Positions 44,108-55,388 of a stretch of DNA of 64,000 nucleotides are shown piece after piece (positions within the stretch are counted from its first letter, which is position 1; each line of letters begins with the position of its first letter). The notes under the pieces were generated by a model that saw nothing but the letters and a program-made list of their open reading frames with translations, made no database searches and had not been told where the DNA came from. A program made the position numbers and the translations under genes. Source of the stretch: Sepioteuthis lessoniana (Eukaryota; Mollusca; Cephalopoda; Myopsida; Loliginidae); assembly GCA_963585895.1 (NCBI GenBank), contig OY757939.1:30585809-30649808 (forward strand). Reading direction: 5' to 3'.

Positions 44108-45325
44108 CAAACTGCAAGAGATATATCATGATCGTCACTTCCTGTCAGAAAATGACTATCTCTCTTTTTAAGAATTCCTTATAACTCAATCATGAGGACG
44201 CAGATGATTCAGCCCAACAGTCTCTTTCTTTCAGATGTTTTTACCGTTGTGATATTTCAACAACTAAATATGAGCTGCAATAAGTGGTACATTTCAATGC
44301 ACTTCCATGTACACCTGTGGACCCCTTCACTAAGTCCCGCCGCTAGATGACTCTGTATATTGAACAGGCATTATTTTCACATCTAAAGAGTTGTAGATTA
44401 GCTGTTTGCAAACAAATCTCATGAACTCGAAAATTGTTTACAAAAACAGCTTTCGACATGAAAAGACTAAGGCTGATTTTATGGGCTCGAAATAACAAGA
44501 GACGTTATTTCATTTCTTTTTTTGTTTTATTCTACTTTATTTATCTATTAATTAACTTATTTTTGCATAACATTATTATGAACATTGTCAGCAAAATTGA
44601 TCTAAATCAACATTTTATGGCATGGAAATGAATAAAACTATAAAAATTAGTGAGTTAAATGATTATTACACGGAGGTTCAAGTTATGAAGTGCAACCAAA
44701 GTCATTGACTAATGATTTGTTCTAAAAGAAATTGTTATACTTCGAAATAGATAGACTTGAGAGAATAGCTCTTCGGACTAAGTCCGAAAAGCCCGACCCT
44801 CGGAGTAAATAGATTTACATATTGACTGGTCATGTGCTCTCAGTTTGCTCAACAAGGAAGTTTCTGTTTTGTAGTTAAGTTCATTTCTATGATATTTAAA
44901 ACATTGATTTTGATCTGCATTAGGGAACACGTCGTGCATAGGGAGACGGGCATAAAGTGCTGTCTATTGGGTTGGCGGTTTTTTTTTTCACGTCTATGAC
45001 ATAGGAGGTTGTTGTTTGGTTGAGCTCATGTGTGATTCATGATTACACAAGTGTGACGAGCCAGGTCATGTTGTTGTTGATTGATTGGTAAATACCTTTT
45101 TATCCTGCTTGGAGTTTGAGGACACGTTTTAGTTTAGAGTTATTTACCTATTGGTATTGGAAGGTTACCTTGACAAATTCATTAATATCACTCATAACGG
45201 TTTGTTGCGAAGGATCTCAAAACATTGTCATTTTTAGAGACTTCAGGTTATTTTGGATGGCATTTTAGAAACGTTTTTCGGATCAAGTTGGAGATGATTA
45301 TCAGTGATTAACTTGTCTTAAAACA

Positions 45326-45326
45326 T

Positions 45327-45385
<59 letters not shown>
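45326..45385. repeat. (CA)n microsatellite
   Basis: About 58 bp of pure CA followed by CACATATATATAT. Confidence 0.95.
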
Positions 45386-45386
<1 letters not shown>

Positions 45387-45403
45387 ACACACACATATAT
45401 ATA

Positions 45404-45850
45404 TCCGCTATCACGGATTTCCCTGGCCCTCTCTCGACACTCGCCTCTATCGTCGATCGCTCTCGGTAGGTCTTTCAGGCTACATCTTGTATCAGTACAG
45501 AGTTGCTGTGGATAGGTTCTAGCTGGTCACCCTACTCTTGTTTGTCCATGTGAAGGGGTCCACAGGTGTACATCGATTTTGAGTTCGGCCTTACTTCACC
45601 CGCAGTATCCCGCCTGTCTTGTTCGTCTAATTTGACTGGTTTTCGAGATAGGTGGTCGGTGTCCGTACAGCTGCTGCTTTGTGGGATGTTCCCTCCAGGA
45701 CTTGTTCAATACAACTTGCAGCATTCTTATGCCATTGCCGTCAAGCTTTCTCTTCATACGCTTAGTCAGCGTCCATATGATGCATTCATACAGCTGTACT
45801 GACATGACTGCTGCTTGGAAAAAATTGCGCTTTATCCTTAATTTCAAGTA
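45404..45850 (-). pseudogene. RTE-like LINE 3' end
   Basis: The minus frame 45847-45596 reads KRNFFQAAVMSVQLYECIIW, TLTKRMKRKLDGNGIRML, NKSWREHPTKQQLYGHRPPI and RRTRQAGYCG. After stops it continues with DVHLWTPSHGQTRVG and ends in REI near 45404. This is collinear with residues of the 61-kb copy from its MKRSFFQAAV onward. The 3' GAT tail is replaced by (TA)n. Confidence 0.82.
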
Positions 45851-46349
45851 AAACTCAACAGATGTAATCCAATATAAATTTATTTCAACAATCTGCTTAT
45901 ACAGATTTTATCCTTAGATGGTGAACAATTTTCAATGAAGTTTTAACCGTTATACCGGGGAATACAGTTTATTTTAATTCAGACCTTTAAGGAATTATAT
46001 ATCAATATTCATAATATAAAAAGAGAAAGAAAAAATATACTATACATAAAATATTAATTCAATAGATTATAATCTATATATCATGGCGTTACTCATCCGG
46101 TTTTTAAACAAAGTTTACATTTTCAAATCTTAATTAATTTACTACTTTTTTATAAAACAAATTATAAGAACCTATAATTTATGATGGATAACATCTGTTG
46201 AGTTTTACTTATTATTAATCTTATACTTGCTCTGTGTATGATTTTTTAAAATATATCTTTTAATAATTAATAGTCATACATTGAGCACTCTGTTAGAATA
46301 TATTGATAATTGTATATCTTAATTGGGATTATTCCTTATTAGTATTCAT

Positions 46350-46681
46350 TCGTATTAGATAAGAATACATGAAACCATATAACTGTATGCAAATTATTTG
46401 TGATAAGAATAGTTACTTGGAATTATAATTGTTTACAAAGGATTATTATTAGTTACTTGAAACTATATACATTCGTTTGGACACAATGCCCAAACAAATG
46501 ATCATTCTCAAATATGAAGAGTTGTTTTAAACTATATAAGTGTGTATAAATTATTAGTATTTGCTAGATCAAATTTTGGGTTTAAATAGGCCATAAGGAG
46601 TTGATATGCCATTAAACAAACCAAACCTAGCAATGGAAAACTTTGATGGTACTGGTGACAATAACAGACAGATTATGGGAC

Positions 46682-46750
<69 letters not shown>

Positions 46751-47010
46751 TATACTTGATGGAAAGCTAAGTCTTCAATCTCATTTATCTAACAAATATA
46801 GATGTTTTTGCCATATAATTTTCAAGCTGATCCATCATAAATCTTTTATTGTTGTTTTAATAATTTTGATATCATATAACTGTGTGCAAATTGTTGGTAT
46901 TAAGAATTGTCACTTGAAGCAATAATTGTTTACAAAGGGTTATTAGTTATTATATAGTTGCCAGAAACTATATAATTGCTTGCTAATTATTGGTCTTAGA
47001 GAGGAAACTT
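46350..47010 (+). repeat. Unit Z arrays around (GATA)n(GA)n and a SINE-A tail
   Basis: 46350-46560 and 46855-47010 contain units like GAAACCATATAACTGTATGC, TTACTTGGAATTATAATTG and TTATTAGTTACTTGAAACTA. 46570-46625 is a SINE-A tail (GTTGATATGCCATTAAACAA). (GATA)n(GA)n spans 46684-46747. Confidence 0.65.
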
Positions 47011-47083
47011 GGTTTTTACCTTCGCCTTAACACCACACCCTGGTGTCGGAAGAGAGTATTCTTACTCTTGAAAGCATTTCTTG

Positions 47084-47190
47084 AGCTTAGCTTCGTTTGG
47101 CATAAGGCTATAAATATGAGAAGCGCTCGCTGCAAAATGAACTCACTGACAATGGTCTGCTAGCCTAGCTCGTTAACCATTGGACTGTGG
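47084..47190 (-). mobile_element. SINE-C copy
   Basis: Minus strand: CCACAGTCCAATGGTTAACG head (A box), GTGAGTTCATTTTGCAGCG (B box, weak), then TTATAGCCTTATGCCAAACG. Confidence 0.55.
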
Positions 47191-47219
47191 AAGGCATCTA
47201 CATAATAGTTATAGTCAAT

Positions 47220-47330
47220 TTCAGTCTAATTTAGTTGTGGCATAAGGCCAGAAGTATGGGACACCCAGAGAGAATCGAACTCAGTAGCAAATGCCGCTAA
47301 CTATTCATCTCACAAGACCCCTAACGAGAT
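47220..47330 (-). mobile_element. SINE-C copy
   Basis: Minus strand: AATAGTTAGCGGCATT head, GAGTTCGATTCTCTCTGGG (B box), GTCCCATACTTCTGGCC and TTATGCCACAACTAAATTAG. Confidence 0.6.
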
Positions 47331-47745
47331 GATTTGAAAGTTCGTCTCGAACACTTCTTGTTCAGTATGATGAATTTGATTCTCACTGAGCGCCTTCATA
47401 TTATGGTACTGCATAAAATGTATTGATGATTATTTTGAATTGTAAAACATTGAATCTTAAATCATTTGGAATTAATATTTATACAGACGTTGCTGATAGA
47501 AAAGAGTCATTGGGCGAGGCGAACTGCATTTTTCAGATGAGTCAGTTTTTGATTAAATTATTCAAAAGTAAAAACAATTAAAAAAAATGCCTGAAGTAAA
47601 AACAGTTTGGGCGTTTGTATTTGTAAGTAATGGCTTTGTTTAAAAATAAAATAAAAGAAATAAAGACATAAAAAGCAGAAGTTACTCCTGTATTTGAAGA
47701 CATATAAAATTAACCTTTGTTTCAGGTAAATATATTCTTCGAGTA

Positions 47746-48345
<600 letters not shown>

Positions 48346-48346
48346 C

Positions 48347-48388
48347 CATCATCATCAAGTCATGCTGATAGCACGGATCTCCCCACCA

Positions 48389-48419
<31 letters not shown>

Positions 48420-48640
48420 GGCCATTCATCCCTATCGTCCATCGATCTTTTCAGGTTCTCTAGATGGTATGCAATTTCTGCACAGAGCTGGTCATTATGA
48501 TAAAACGACAGAGTCCATTTGTTTTAAGATGGTGCCATTTCCACATTAAATGACAATCCTCTAAAATCAGTATATCATTGCACATGCCTCGGTAGCAACA
48601 TCCCATCAACTGAAAATTATGTCATCATACGCATATGAAC
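48347..48640 (-). pseudogene. RTE-like LINE 3' end, heavily decayed
   Basis: It begins with a CATCATCATC tail on plus (GAT on minus), then a (TC)n interruption (48393-48419). Minus-strand text resembles the 61-kb copy C-terminus and the 45.4-kb scrap (GATCGATGGACGATAGGGAT, CTGTGCAGAAATTGCATACC). Confidence 0.5.
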
Positions 48641-48789
48641 TGTTATCGACCATATGAAAAGCTAATCTCTCTGATGAAATAAAAATGGAATTCTTTTAAG
48701 ATTGAGCTGTATCAGTACTATTATATCGCAGCACCACGTGAACTTTAACGGGGTGATTAGAGAAAAAGCTATATGGTAAGTATACAAGG

Positions 48790-48837
<48 letters not shown>

Positions 48838-48853
48838 CGAAATTTCTCATACT

Positions 48854-49960
48854 GTTGTGACACGACGTGCAGTTGAGTACTTAATATGTAAAAATGAGAA
48901 TTTATTAAATATATTCAAATTAATATATTCATATATATAAAAAACAAAAAAAGATCCTTAAAATAAGTATCATTTTGTTCAAGGCTTATATTAACCTAAA
49001 AAGCTGGTTGATCGTTCCTAAAGGTCAATTGAGTGCAAGACAATCATTTTTGATTTTAAAGGTCAGTTAAGTGCGAGACAATTGTTTTTATTTTAAAGGT
49101 TAACAAATTTATTTGACTTTTCGGTTGTAAACTAACTTCATTAATCATAATGATGAAACGGGTCATTTCGTAAAATATATTTTTCTAATCCTTATCTTGG
49201 AAGTCAATGTCAAAAGGGAGATTTAATTTTGCTCCAGCCTAAATAAAGGCGAACTGGACATGGCTCATCCAGTCAGGTGAGGCTGAGAATTTTTTTCAAC
49301 CCCAACTGCTCTAAACCAGTTCTCATTGGTCAAAGCATCTAAAAAGGGTTTTCTCTATACATGAACTAGGATTGGCTGACCAATGGAAATATGACTCCTA
49401 ATTGTCTCTTATTGGACAACCATTAGAAACCGTTTTTAGTCCAGATATTGATCTATAAAAATGGGATAATCAAACGAATCCTTAGAGAGGCTAAGAAAAA
49501 GGGAACAAGAAGAAATTCAAGACTGCCAAAGAAGCATCTCTTCCATTCTAGACCCGAAGTACTCCGAATAACCTTCAGACGTTACAAAATTTCAAAGTTC
49601 CAAACTTTAGAGACGTTAGTGTTACTCTTACCGCACCTCATCGTCACTCTTCCTCTCTCGATATTCTTTCTTCTGTTTGCCAGGAAAGCAAACCTCGTTT
49701 GTTTGTTATTTATTGTCTCGCAAACGTGTTTCAATAAAAACGATTTTTGCTATTGTTAAACAACGGGTTTTCTCTATTCTTTGAGTTGCTAGACACTACC
49801 CACTCATATCACCTGACCGTCAGAAGAAGATCCGGCTGAATTGTGTCGCCTCCCCCCTCCGTGGATCTTTCAAACACAGTGTGGCCACGGAAGAATTTGA
49901 CAAAGCAAACAGCCGGAAGCTAATGTGGTAGTCACGAACACAATAGCTACAACAAGTACT
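48854..49960 (+). mobile_element. Possible LTR plus start of internal region
   Basis: TGTTGTGACACGACG at 48854 could be an LTR start. AATAAAAACGA at about 49733 is poly(A)-like. After CACTCATATCA (about 49811) comes CCTGACCGTCAGAAGAAGATCC, which resembles the leader after some gypsy LTRs. A 38-bp tandem doublet (AAAGGTCA(A/G)TT(G/A)AGTGC) starts at 49020. No second LTR or pol was found, so the ends are uncertain. Confidence 0.3.
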
Positions 49961-50740
49961 GTGACTAGTAGTCATTGGGCTCCGTGACTAGCATAGGACC
50001 ACACTGTCATATATTATTCCAAACCTTCTTTGTATATGTATATGTTCATAAGATAGCGTTTTTTTTTTTTTTTTTTTTTTTTTTGTTGTTTTTTTCGTGT
50101 TTCCTGAACTGATAATTCATCTCAAGTGAAAGAAATTTAAGGACATTAAGAACATTCAAGCAAATACCACACTGTAGCTTTACACTATATCAAAAGCAGA
50201 GTTCTAGAGGTGCTCCGATTACTAAAAACTTGCTGGAATAAATGTTTTGAATGTCAAGGGTCTATTTTGAAAATTTAACATTTCATTTATTGTTCATTTC
50301 TGCCTAGTAAATATGGCTTTCGTCTCGCTATTTTTCTAACTTAACTCGTGTGTGTGCATAGATAGATAGATAGATAGATAGATATAGTTAGCAAAAAAGA
50401 ATAAATTATTTACAAATATGCAGCATACTGGGGTCGACCCTGCTCACGGCAACCTGATATGTAACCGATCGATGAGAGGTAACCGCTGGTATAGGGTTGT
50501 TAGCCACGGTTCTGGTTGGTTTGACCGCGTCAGTGTTCTTCACGAACATCCATCTCTTTGCCCACGTTGTGTTTTGATCACAGAAGGTTAGAATGCCGCT
50601 AGATGAAGTCACTGAAGTGATGAACAAGTCTACGGCCAATGGTTACATCAAAATAACTTTCAAACAAATTGTGAAAACAAAAAACTCTTTTTCTTGTATA
50701 CAGGAGTTTTAACTTTTCCTGTCATATTTGAAGGACACTG
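49960..50740. other. Intergenic DNA with T-run and (GATA)n
   Basis: A T-run of about 28 at 50058-50083 and (GATA)n at 50360-50385. The minus frame 50406-50639 has no recognised motif. Confidence 0.5.
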
Positions 50741-50856
50741 AAATAAGTACCCAGTTATTGGTTAAATAGCATGTCTACTGTTCTTCTACAAGATGAGCTT
50801 TAGCATTAAATAACCCACAAAAGTTGATATGCCATTAAAAATAAAGAAATCAAATG
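50740..50856 (+). mobile_element. SINE-A 3' half
   Basis: TTATTGGTTAAATAGC core remnant, then TTTAGCATTAAATAACCCAC, AAAAGTTGATATGCCATTAA and AATCAAATG. Confidence 0.72.
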
Positions 50857-50924
50857 AAATATGCAACACAATTTTAAACAGTCTAGTTGTAAGTAAATTC
50901 TTTCGTATATGGAGTCTGGCACAA

Positions 50925-51086
50925 GGTCACGATTTCAGTGGTAGTGTTGGACTTTCTTAGTCGACAGCTCTCTCGAATCTAACGTCGACTCTTCTGACTC
51001 TGCAACACTGCTACGAACAGTCTAATTGGTTCACCAAGTCGGAATCGGGTGCAAGGTCTTGGGTTCAACGGCGGTAGTAGACCGAC

Positions 51087-51125
<39 letters not shown>

Positions 51126-51180
51126 CTTGGATCTCTCTTCTTGCTCTACCTCTTCTAGCTCTGAGACGTCAAAAACTCCA
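50925..51180. repeat. Diverged ~120-bp tandem doublet with (TTTC)n
   Basis: GCACAAGGTCACGATTTCAG (50930) and GTGCAAGGTCTTGGGTTCAA (51049) start two related units. The second contains (TTTC)n at 51086-51126, whose long frames are not genes. Confidence 0.5.
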
Positions 51181-51239
51181 GGTTGAATTGAGTCAAACAG
51201 AGTCCAATGATTAACCAGCATTTGGCGGCTCAATTATCA

Positions 51240-52180
51240 CTTCTTCTTTGATGTCAACTTCTTATTACCCAGTTTTCTTTAAAATAGCTTTTCCAAATTT
51301 GGGAAACTGTCCAACCCCTTTTTAGGAGTCCGAGAGCTAGATCTACCCTCTCAACTCCAACCTACTTTAATTTGTATTTCTCACCCATACCTGGTATCAG
51401 CAGGATCTTAGAACTCCCTTATTCCTCCCACTCTCTCTCTATATTCAACCTAGCCCTCGTCTCTGAGAGGGCACAACTGTCTTTTTGTGATTAATCTGAT
51501 TTTCGAAATGCCAAGCCGAAAGGAAATTTCCAAATTAATCAAACAAGCGAATTTTTCTTGTTAGACAAAAACCTTATTCTTCTCTGACAATCTCAAACTT
51601 CCTGTCTATTTGAAAAATCATACATACCTGTTCTAGGCTCCTAATATCTTCTTTATCCAAATAATTAAACTTATCTTATCAGACATTCCTGGTCATTTTT
51701 ATGCAAAACAAGCCTGTCTCCTTTCTGATAATTTCCTAAACAAACCAGACGGCCCCGTCTGAGCCTGGTTATCTTTTGGGTTTCTTTATCCAGTAACTTA
51801 TTTTTTTAGAAATATACGACCCTACCCTTCTCACCTACTCTGTTCAATCGATTACCCCCCACCTCCAAGTTCCAGTATCACATAAGTCACTCTATCTTTT
51901 GGGTTTCCAAATATTTTTTCTTAAACATTATTTGGACAAAGAAAAAATCTTTGTCCAAATAATGTTTAAGAAAAAATATCCGAATGTGCAGTGCACAAAT
52001 AAAACACGAAGAATTTTTTGTTGACAAGAGGAAAACCAGATTGAAATAATTAAACATATATAAAAGTATGAAACTTTGTAATATTTTGTTTTGTTGCATT
52101 GTTCAAATGTTCGTCAATATTCTTAAGAAATATTATCAATCGATATAATGTTTGTATATGTGTGTGAAGCATATATTAGC
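51240..52180. other. Intergenic DNA with a long perfect hairpin
   Basis: No gene recognised. Contains the 32-bp-arm hairpin at 51911-51979. Confidence 0.5.
51911..51979. repeat. Perfect inverted repeat, 32-bp arms, 5-nt loop
   Basis: Arm 51911-51942 (starting ATATTTTTTCTTAAACATTA) is the exact reverse complement of 51948-51979. The loop is AAAAA. There is no poly(T)-terminated RNA gene context. Confidence 0.97.
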
Positions 52181-52199
52181 AGAGGATATGTTTGGCCGC

Positions 52200-52780
52200 A
52201 GACTGTGTGTTTATGTGTGTGTGATGATATGTGAAATCTTATAAAGTTGGTTCCCAAAAAATTGGACAGACTGGAAGATGGTAAGACTTACTATGATCAC
52301 GTATTCGAATATTTTGTTGGGTATGCGAAATCGCAATTGACTGGTGTTTTGTCATGGTAAGGAGAATTTGGTTGGTGTTTGCATGTCCATGTAGCTGGCA
52401 GTATGTGTCGTGGTTATTAGAGAGGATTCCTCTCATGCTCTCGAATGTCTGCTCGCCGGCCGTGTGGCTATTTAACCGACTTCCCACCAAGTTCGTTTTA
52501 TAGTGGCGAGCCACGCACAAATCGAGACTCATGCGCGGTTAGACCAAAAAAGACTTTTCATTATTCTTCTTTTGGTGCACCTTAGGCGCTGCAAAGCAGG
52601 TATAGCCCAAGGAGAGGGCTATTCCTCCTCTGACACCAGGCGATTCAGCCCACTTATCGTGAACACCAGGCAGACCTCCAGATAACTAAGAGGGGGATAA
52701 ACCCGTGTTATCAGGCTACGGTTGCTTGCCGTATGCATTATTTGCAGTCGAAATAAATAGATCTCCAAACGAAAGTTTTT
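52200..52780 (+). mobile_element. Probable dispersed repeat, donor of the 58.4-kb patch
   Basis: Mixed-composition block distinct from the AT-rich flanks, with TGGCTATTTAACCGAC (promoter-like), ACCAGGCGATTCAGCCC and GTCGAAATAAATAGATC (poly(A)-like). Bases 52353-52571 recur identically at 58360-58578. It may be a solo LTR, but no clear terminal dinucleotides or target duplication were found. Confidence 0.45.
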
Positions 52781-53289
52781 ATTTCTGTGCGAGAAACCAT
52801 CTTTGTGGCAAATTCATTTAGAGTTCAACGGCGCGAACGTAAGCGTACGCATAGCGTGACTGTCCTGTCCAATCAGATTTCAGAAACCACATATTCAATT
52901 TTTGGTCCTATTTCTTTTTTACTGATTTATACAAAACTTTTTGTTTTAGTGATTCAGATCCCAATCATGCGGGAAAGTTTCTTACTTATTTGTACTTCAC
53001 CAGTTGGTGGGTGCTTTTTATAAGAAGTTATCCAAACATTTGATAATCAAGATAAGCAATATCGATTCATAAAAAATAAACGGTAACCTTTCGACACATA
53101 ACAATTTTTAAGTCTCCACAAAAACATAATTTACTATTATGTAATTATTGCTGTAATAAAAAAAGGCCAGATAAATTCATGGTTAGTTGATTTTATTCTT
53201 GGACATAATTCATAAACATGATTTGAACTTTTGGACATATTCATCAAAAAATCTCATGGGTGGATTTTCTACTCGAAAATACCCTTACC

Positions 53290-54490
53290 CCTCTTTATTT
53301 GAATCAACAGGCATTAAGAAAGATCGGATAACAGGGACCGACCATTGAAGTGGTAGGGGAGAGAAAGGGTAAGCTATCTGTAACCTTTGCACTTTAGCCT
53401 GTTGAAACGAAAGATGTCAAGGTCAAGTGGGTGGCGTGATTCGGCGTGGTGGTGGAAGAAGAAAAGTCGAATGATTGGTTGATAGAATCTTCGCACCAAA
53501 AAAGCCGGCACGCGTTAGAGAAATTTGAAGGAGAATCTCCAGTTTTCACAAATCCAGCGTTGGAACAAGGCGCTGAATTCAGCCGACTACGGGAAAAGAT
53601 AGCTCACCCGTAAAAAGAGTAAAATCTGAAGTTTGGACAAATCCAGCGTTGGAACAAGATGCTGATTTCAGCCAGCTCCGGGAGAAGATAGCTCACCCGT
53701 AAAAAGAGAGAAAGAAGAAAAATCTAGAAGTTAAAAACCCGTCAAAGTACAGCTCAAAACATTTTCCTTTTCCAAATCTTAAATATTGGAAAGTTGTATG
53801 TATTAAAAAAAACTATAACTGTTCTGTTTCACCAATAGTTTAAAAAAATATTGAATGAACATTTCTACACGCCTCAGTCCGGTGTCTTAGACACTCAAGT
53901 AAGAGGAAAAAAAAGAGAAAGAAGAAAAAGGACTTTTGAGAGACATTTTTGTTTGATATTTTCCTGTTGGCTTAATATTGCCGGAATTTTAAAAAGAAAA
54001 GAGAAAAGAAAAAAGAACTGTTTCTTAAACCTCATCATTATTTGTTTGATTGTCGGATATTAGAATTTTGTTATATTTTAAATGCACCCTTGTGTTGAAA
54101 TATTTTGATTGTGTTCTTTCCTCTGTTGATCTGACTTTTTGCATGTGTCTTGTATCTCGGCCTCATACCGCTTTCATTAATTCTCGCTAACACGTCTTAT
54201 TGCCTCCTAAACATTACAAGAGGATTTGGAAATCTGTCTACAGTTAATATTATCTAACCTAGAAGTTCGTTCCTCCGTGATATGAGGGGGTAGGGGGACA
54301 AAAGACTTGGTGGCGTATGTGAAAGTCAATCGGCAACCCCTTACCGACGTCTGAGACCAGTCTAACCTCGATTCAGCATCCACATTATTTGTTTTTTTCT
54401 CGTATGCCTAAATAGGAGTCTTGATCGGGATTTATTTTGTGGAGTGTCAAGTGCCAGTCTGCTCTCGGTGACACGTAACAGCCTTCTACT
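53290..54490 (+). mobile_element. Dispersed repeat Y, copy 2
   Basis: Partner of 11690-12930. It contains two 89-bp subunits starting ACAAATCCAGCGTTGGAACA at 53548 and 53637, a purine-rich block at 53907-53935, and the shared 3' third with CTAACCTAGAAGTTCG, GGGGTAGGGGGACAAAAG, TTGGTGGCGTATGTG and CAAGTGCCAGTCTG. No coding frame. Confidence 0.6.
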
Positions 54491-54534
54491 GTGGACAATG
54501 ACCGAGATGTCGACCTCTCGAAGTTAGTATTTTT

Positions 54535-54620
54535 TAAAGTAATTCTATGGTTTCATGTAACTTACAATAATCATTTGTAAACAATTATAGTTTCAAGTAA
54601 ATATTCTTAATACAAATAAT
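54535..54620 (-). repeat. Unit Z scraps at foldback edge
   Basis: GGTTTCATGTAACTTACAAT and TAGTTTCAAGTAAATATTC are reverse-oriented unit Z. They run into the foldback arm. Confidence 0.55.
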
Positions 54621-54878
54621 TTATACACAGTTATGTTAAGAAAAAATTGATTACAAGGTAAACTATGTAGAAGGAGAGATTTATTGAGAAGGTAAGTAGA
54701 CACTATAGCGTTTTGGTTCTAATGAGCCATCATCAGGTTATGAGGGATGATATTAGTGATCAACGATGGATGTTTAAAAATACAAAATACAAAACTAAGG
54801 GAAAATCTGTATAACTCTTTCTTGATATACAGATTTTCCCAAGGTTTCTGTATTTTGTATTTTCAAACATCCATCGTT

Positions 54879-55388
54879 TGTTACATATTGACCCCGGCCA
54901 AGCTGTCAAAAGAAGAAATGCACCTGTGTAAATAACAGGTGCATACGGTCGAAGATATCAGGATATCAGGGGCGACCTTGACTGTCGAAGGGTTGAATTG
55001 AGTGCGAATTGTGACGCTCGCAGGAAGTAGGTTGACATCAAATTATTATATAACCCCGGTGACAGGAAGTTCAGGTTAGTTGGAGAGAAGGTGCTGGAAT
55101 GAGAACCATGTCCCAGCAGAGGCTGTGCCCCCAGGCCCCCGGTTGAGCAGCCCCGGAGAACGGAAAAGGAAGGCTGTGATAGCCAGAAGAGTGGGGGTCA
55201 ATATGTTGCAGTTCTGTTCAGTCTCGAACTCACCCCTCACACAGTAAAACGCTTCGTAACCCATTCGAACCCTTTCAAATAAAGTGAGAGGTATATTTTT
55301 CTAAAGAACTGTGTTCGCTCGTCTTTATTGTGTTGAATATGTTTCTGCATGTATATGTGTATGTATAGTTGATTGTGACTATACAACA
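54879..55388 (+). repeat. 5' LTR of the non-autonomous element
   Basis: 510 bp. It contains ATTATATAACCCCGGTGACA (TATA-like) and TTTCAAATAAAGTGAGAGG (poly(A) signal), followed by TGTGTTCGCTCGTCTTTATT. It retains about 37 bp (AATGAGAACCATGTCCCAGC onward) that the 3' LTR has lost. Confidence 0.85.

Larger units (their letters stand above)
42500..45325. other. Microsatellite-rich intergenic DNA
   Basis: (TA)n at 42585-42615, (TA)n/(TG)n at 42770-42822, (CA)n at 43123-43167, (TA)n at 43427-43472, (GATA)n at 44039-44057 and (TA)n at 44068-44105. A degenerate tRNA-like stretch lies on minus at 43030-43122 (TAGCTCAATGCG). A 30-bp RTE-like scrap lies at 44306-44336. No gene. Confidence 0.6.

Noticed and set aside
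50979..51233. Lys/Glu/Arg repeat frame
   Set aside because: Translation of the (TTTC)n/(GAAA)n microsatellite.
52239..52532. Frame repeated at 58324-58539 as a possible conserved peptide
   Set aside because: The identity is at DNA level over a patch that includes non-coding junctions, so it does not indicate a conserved protein.
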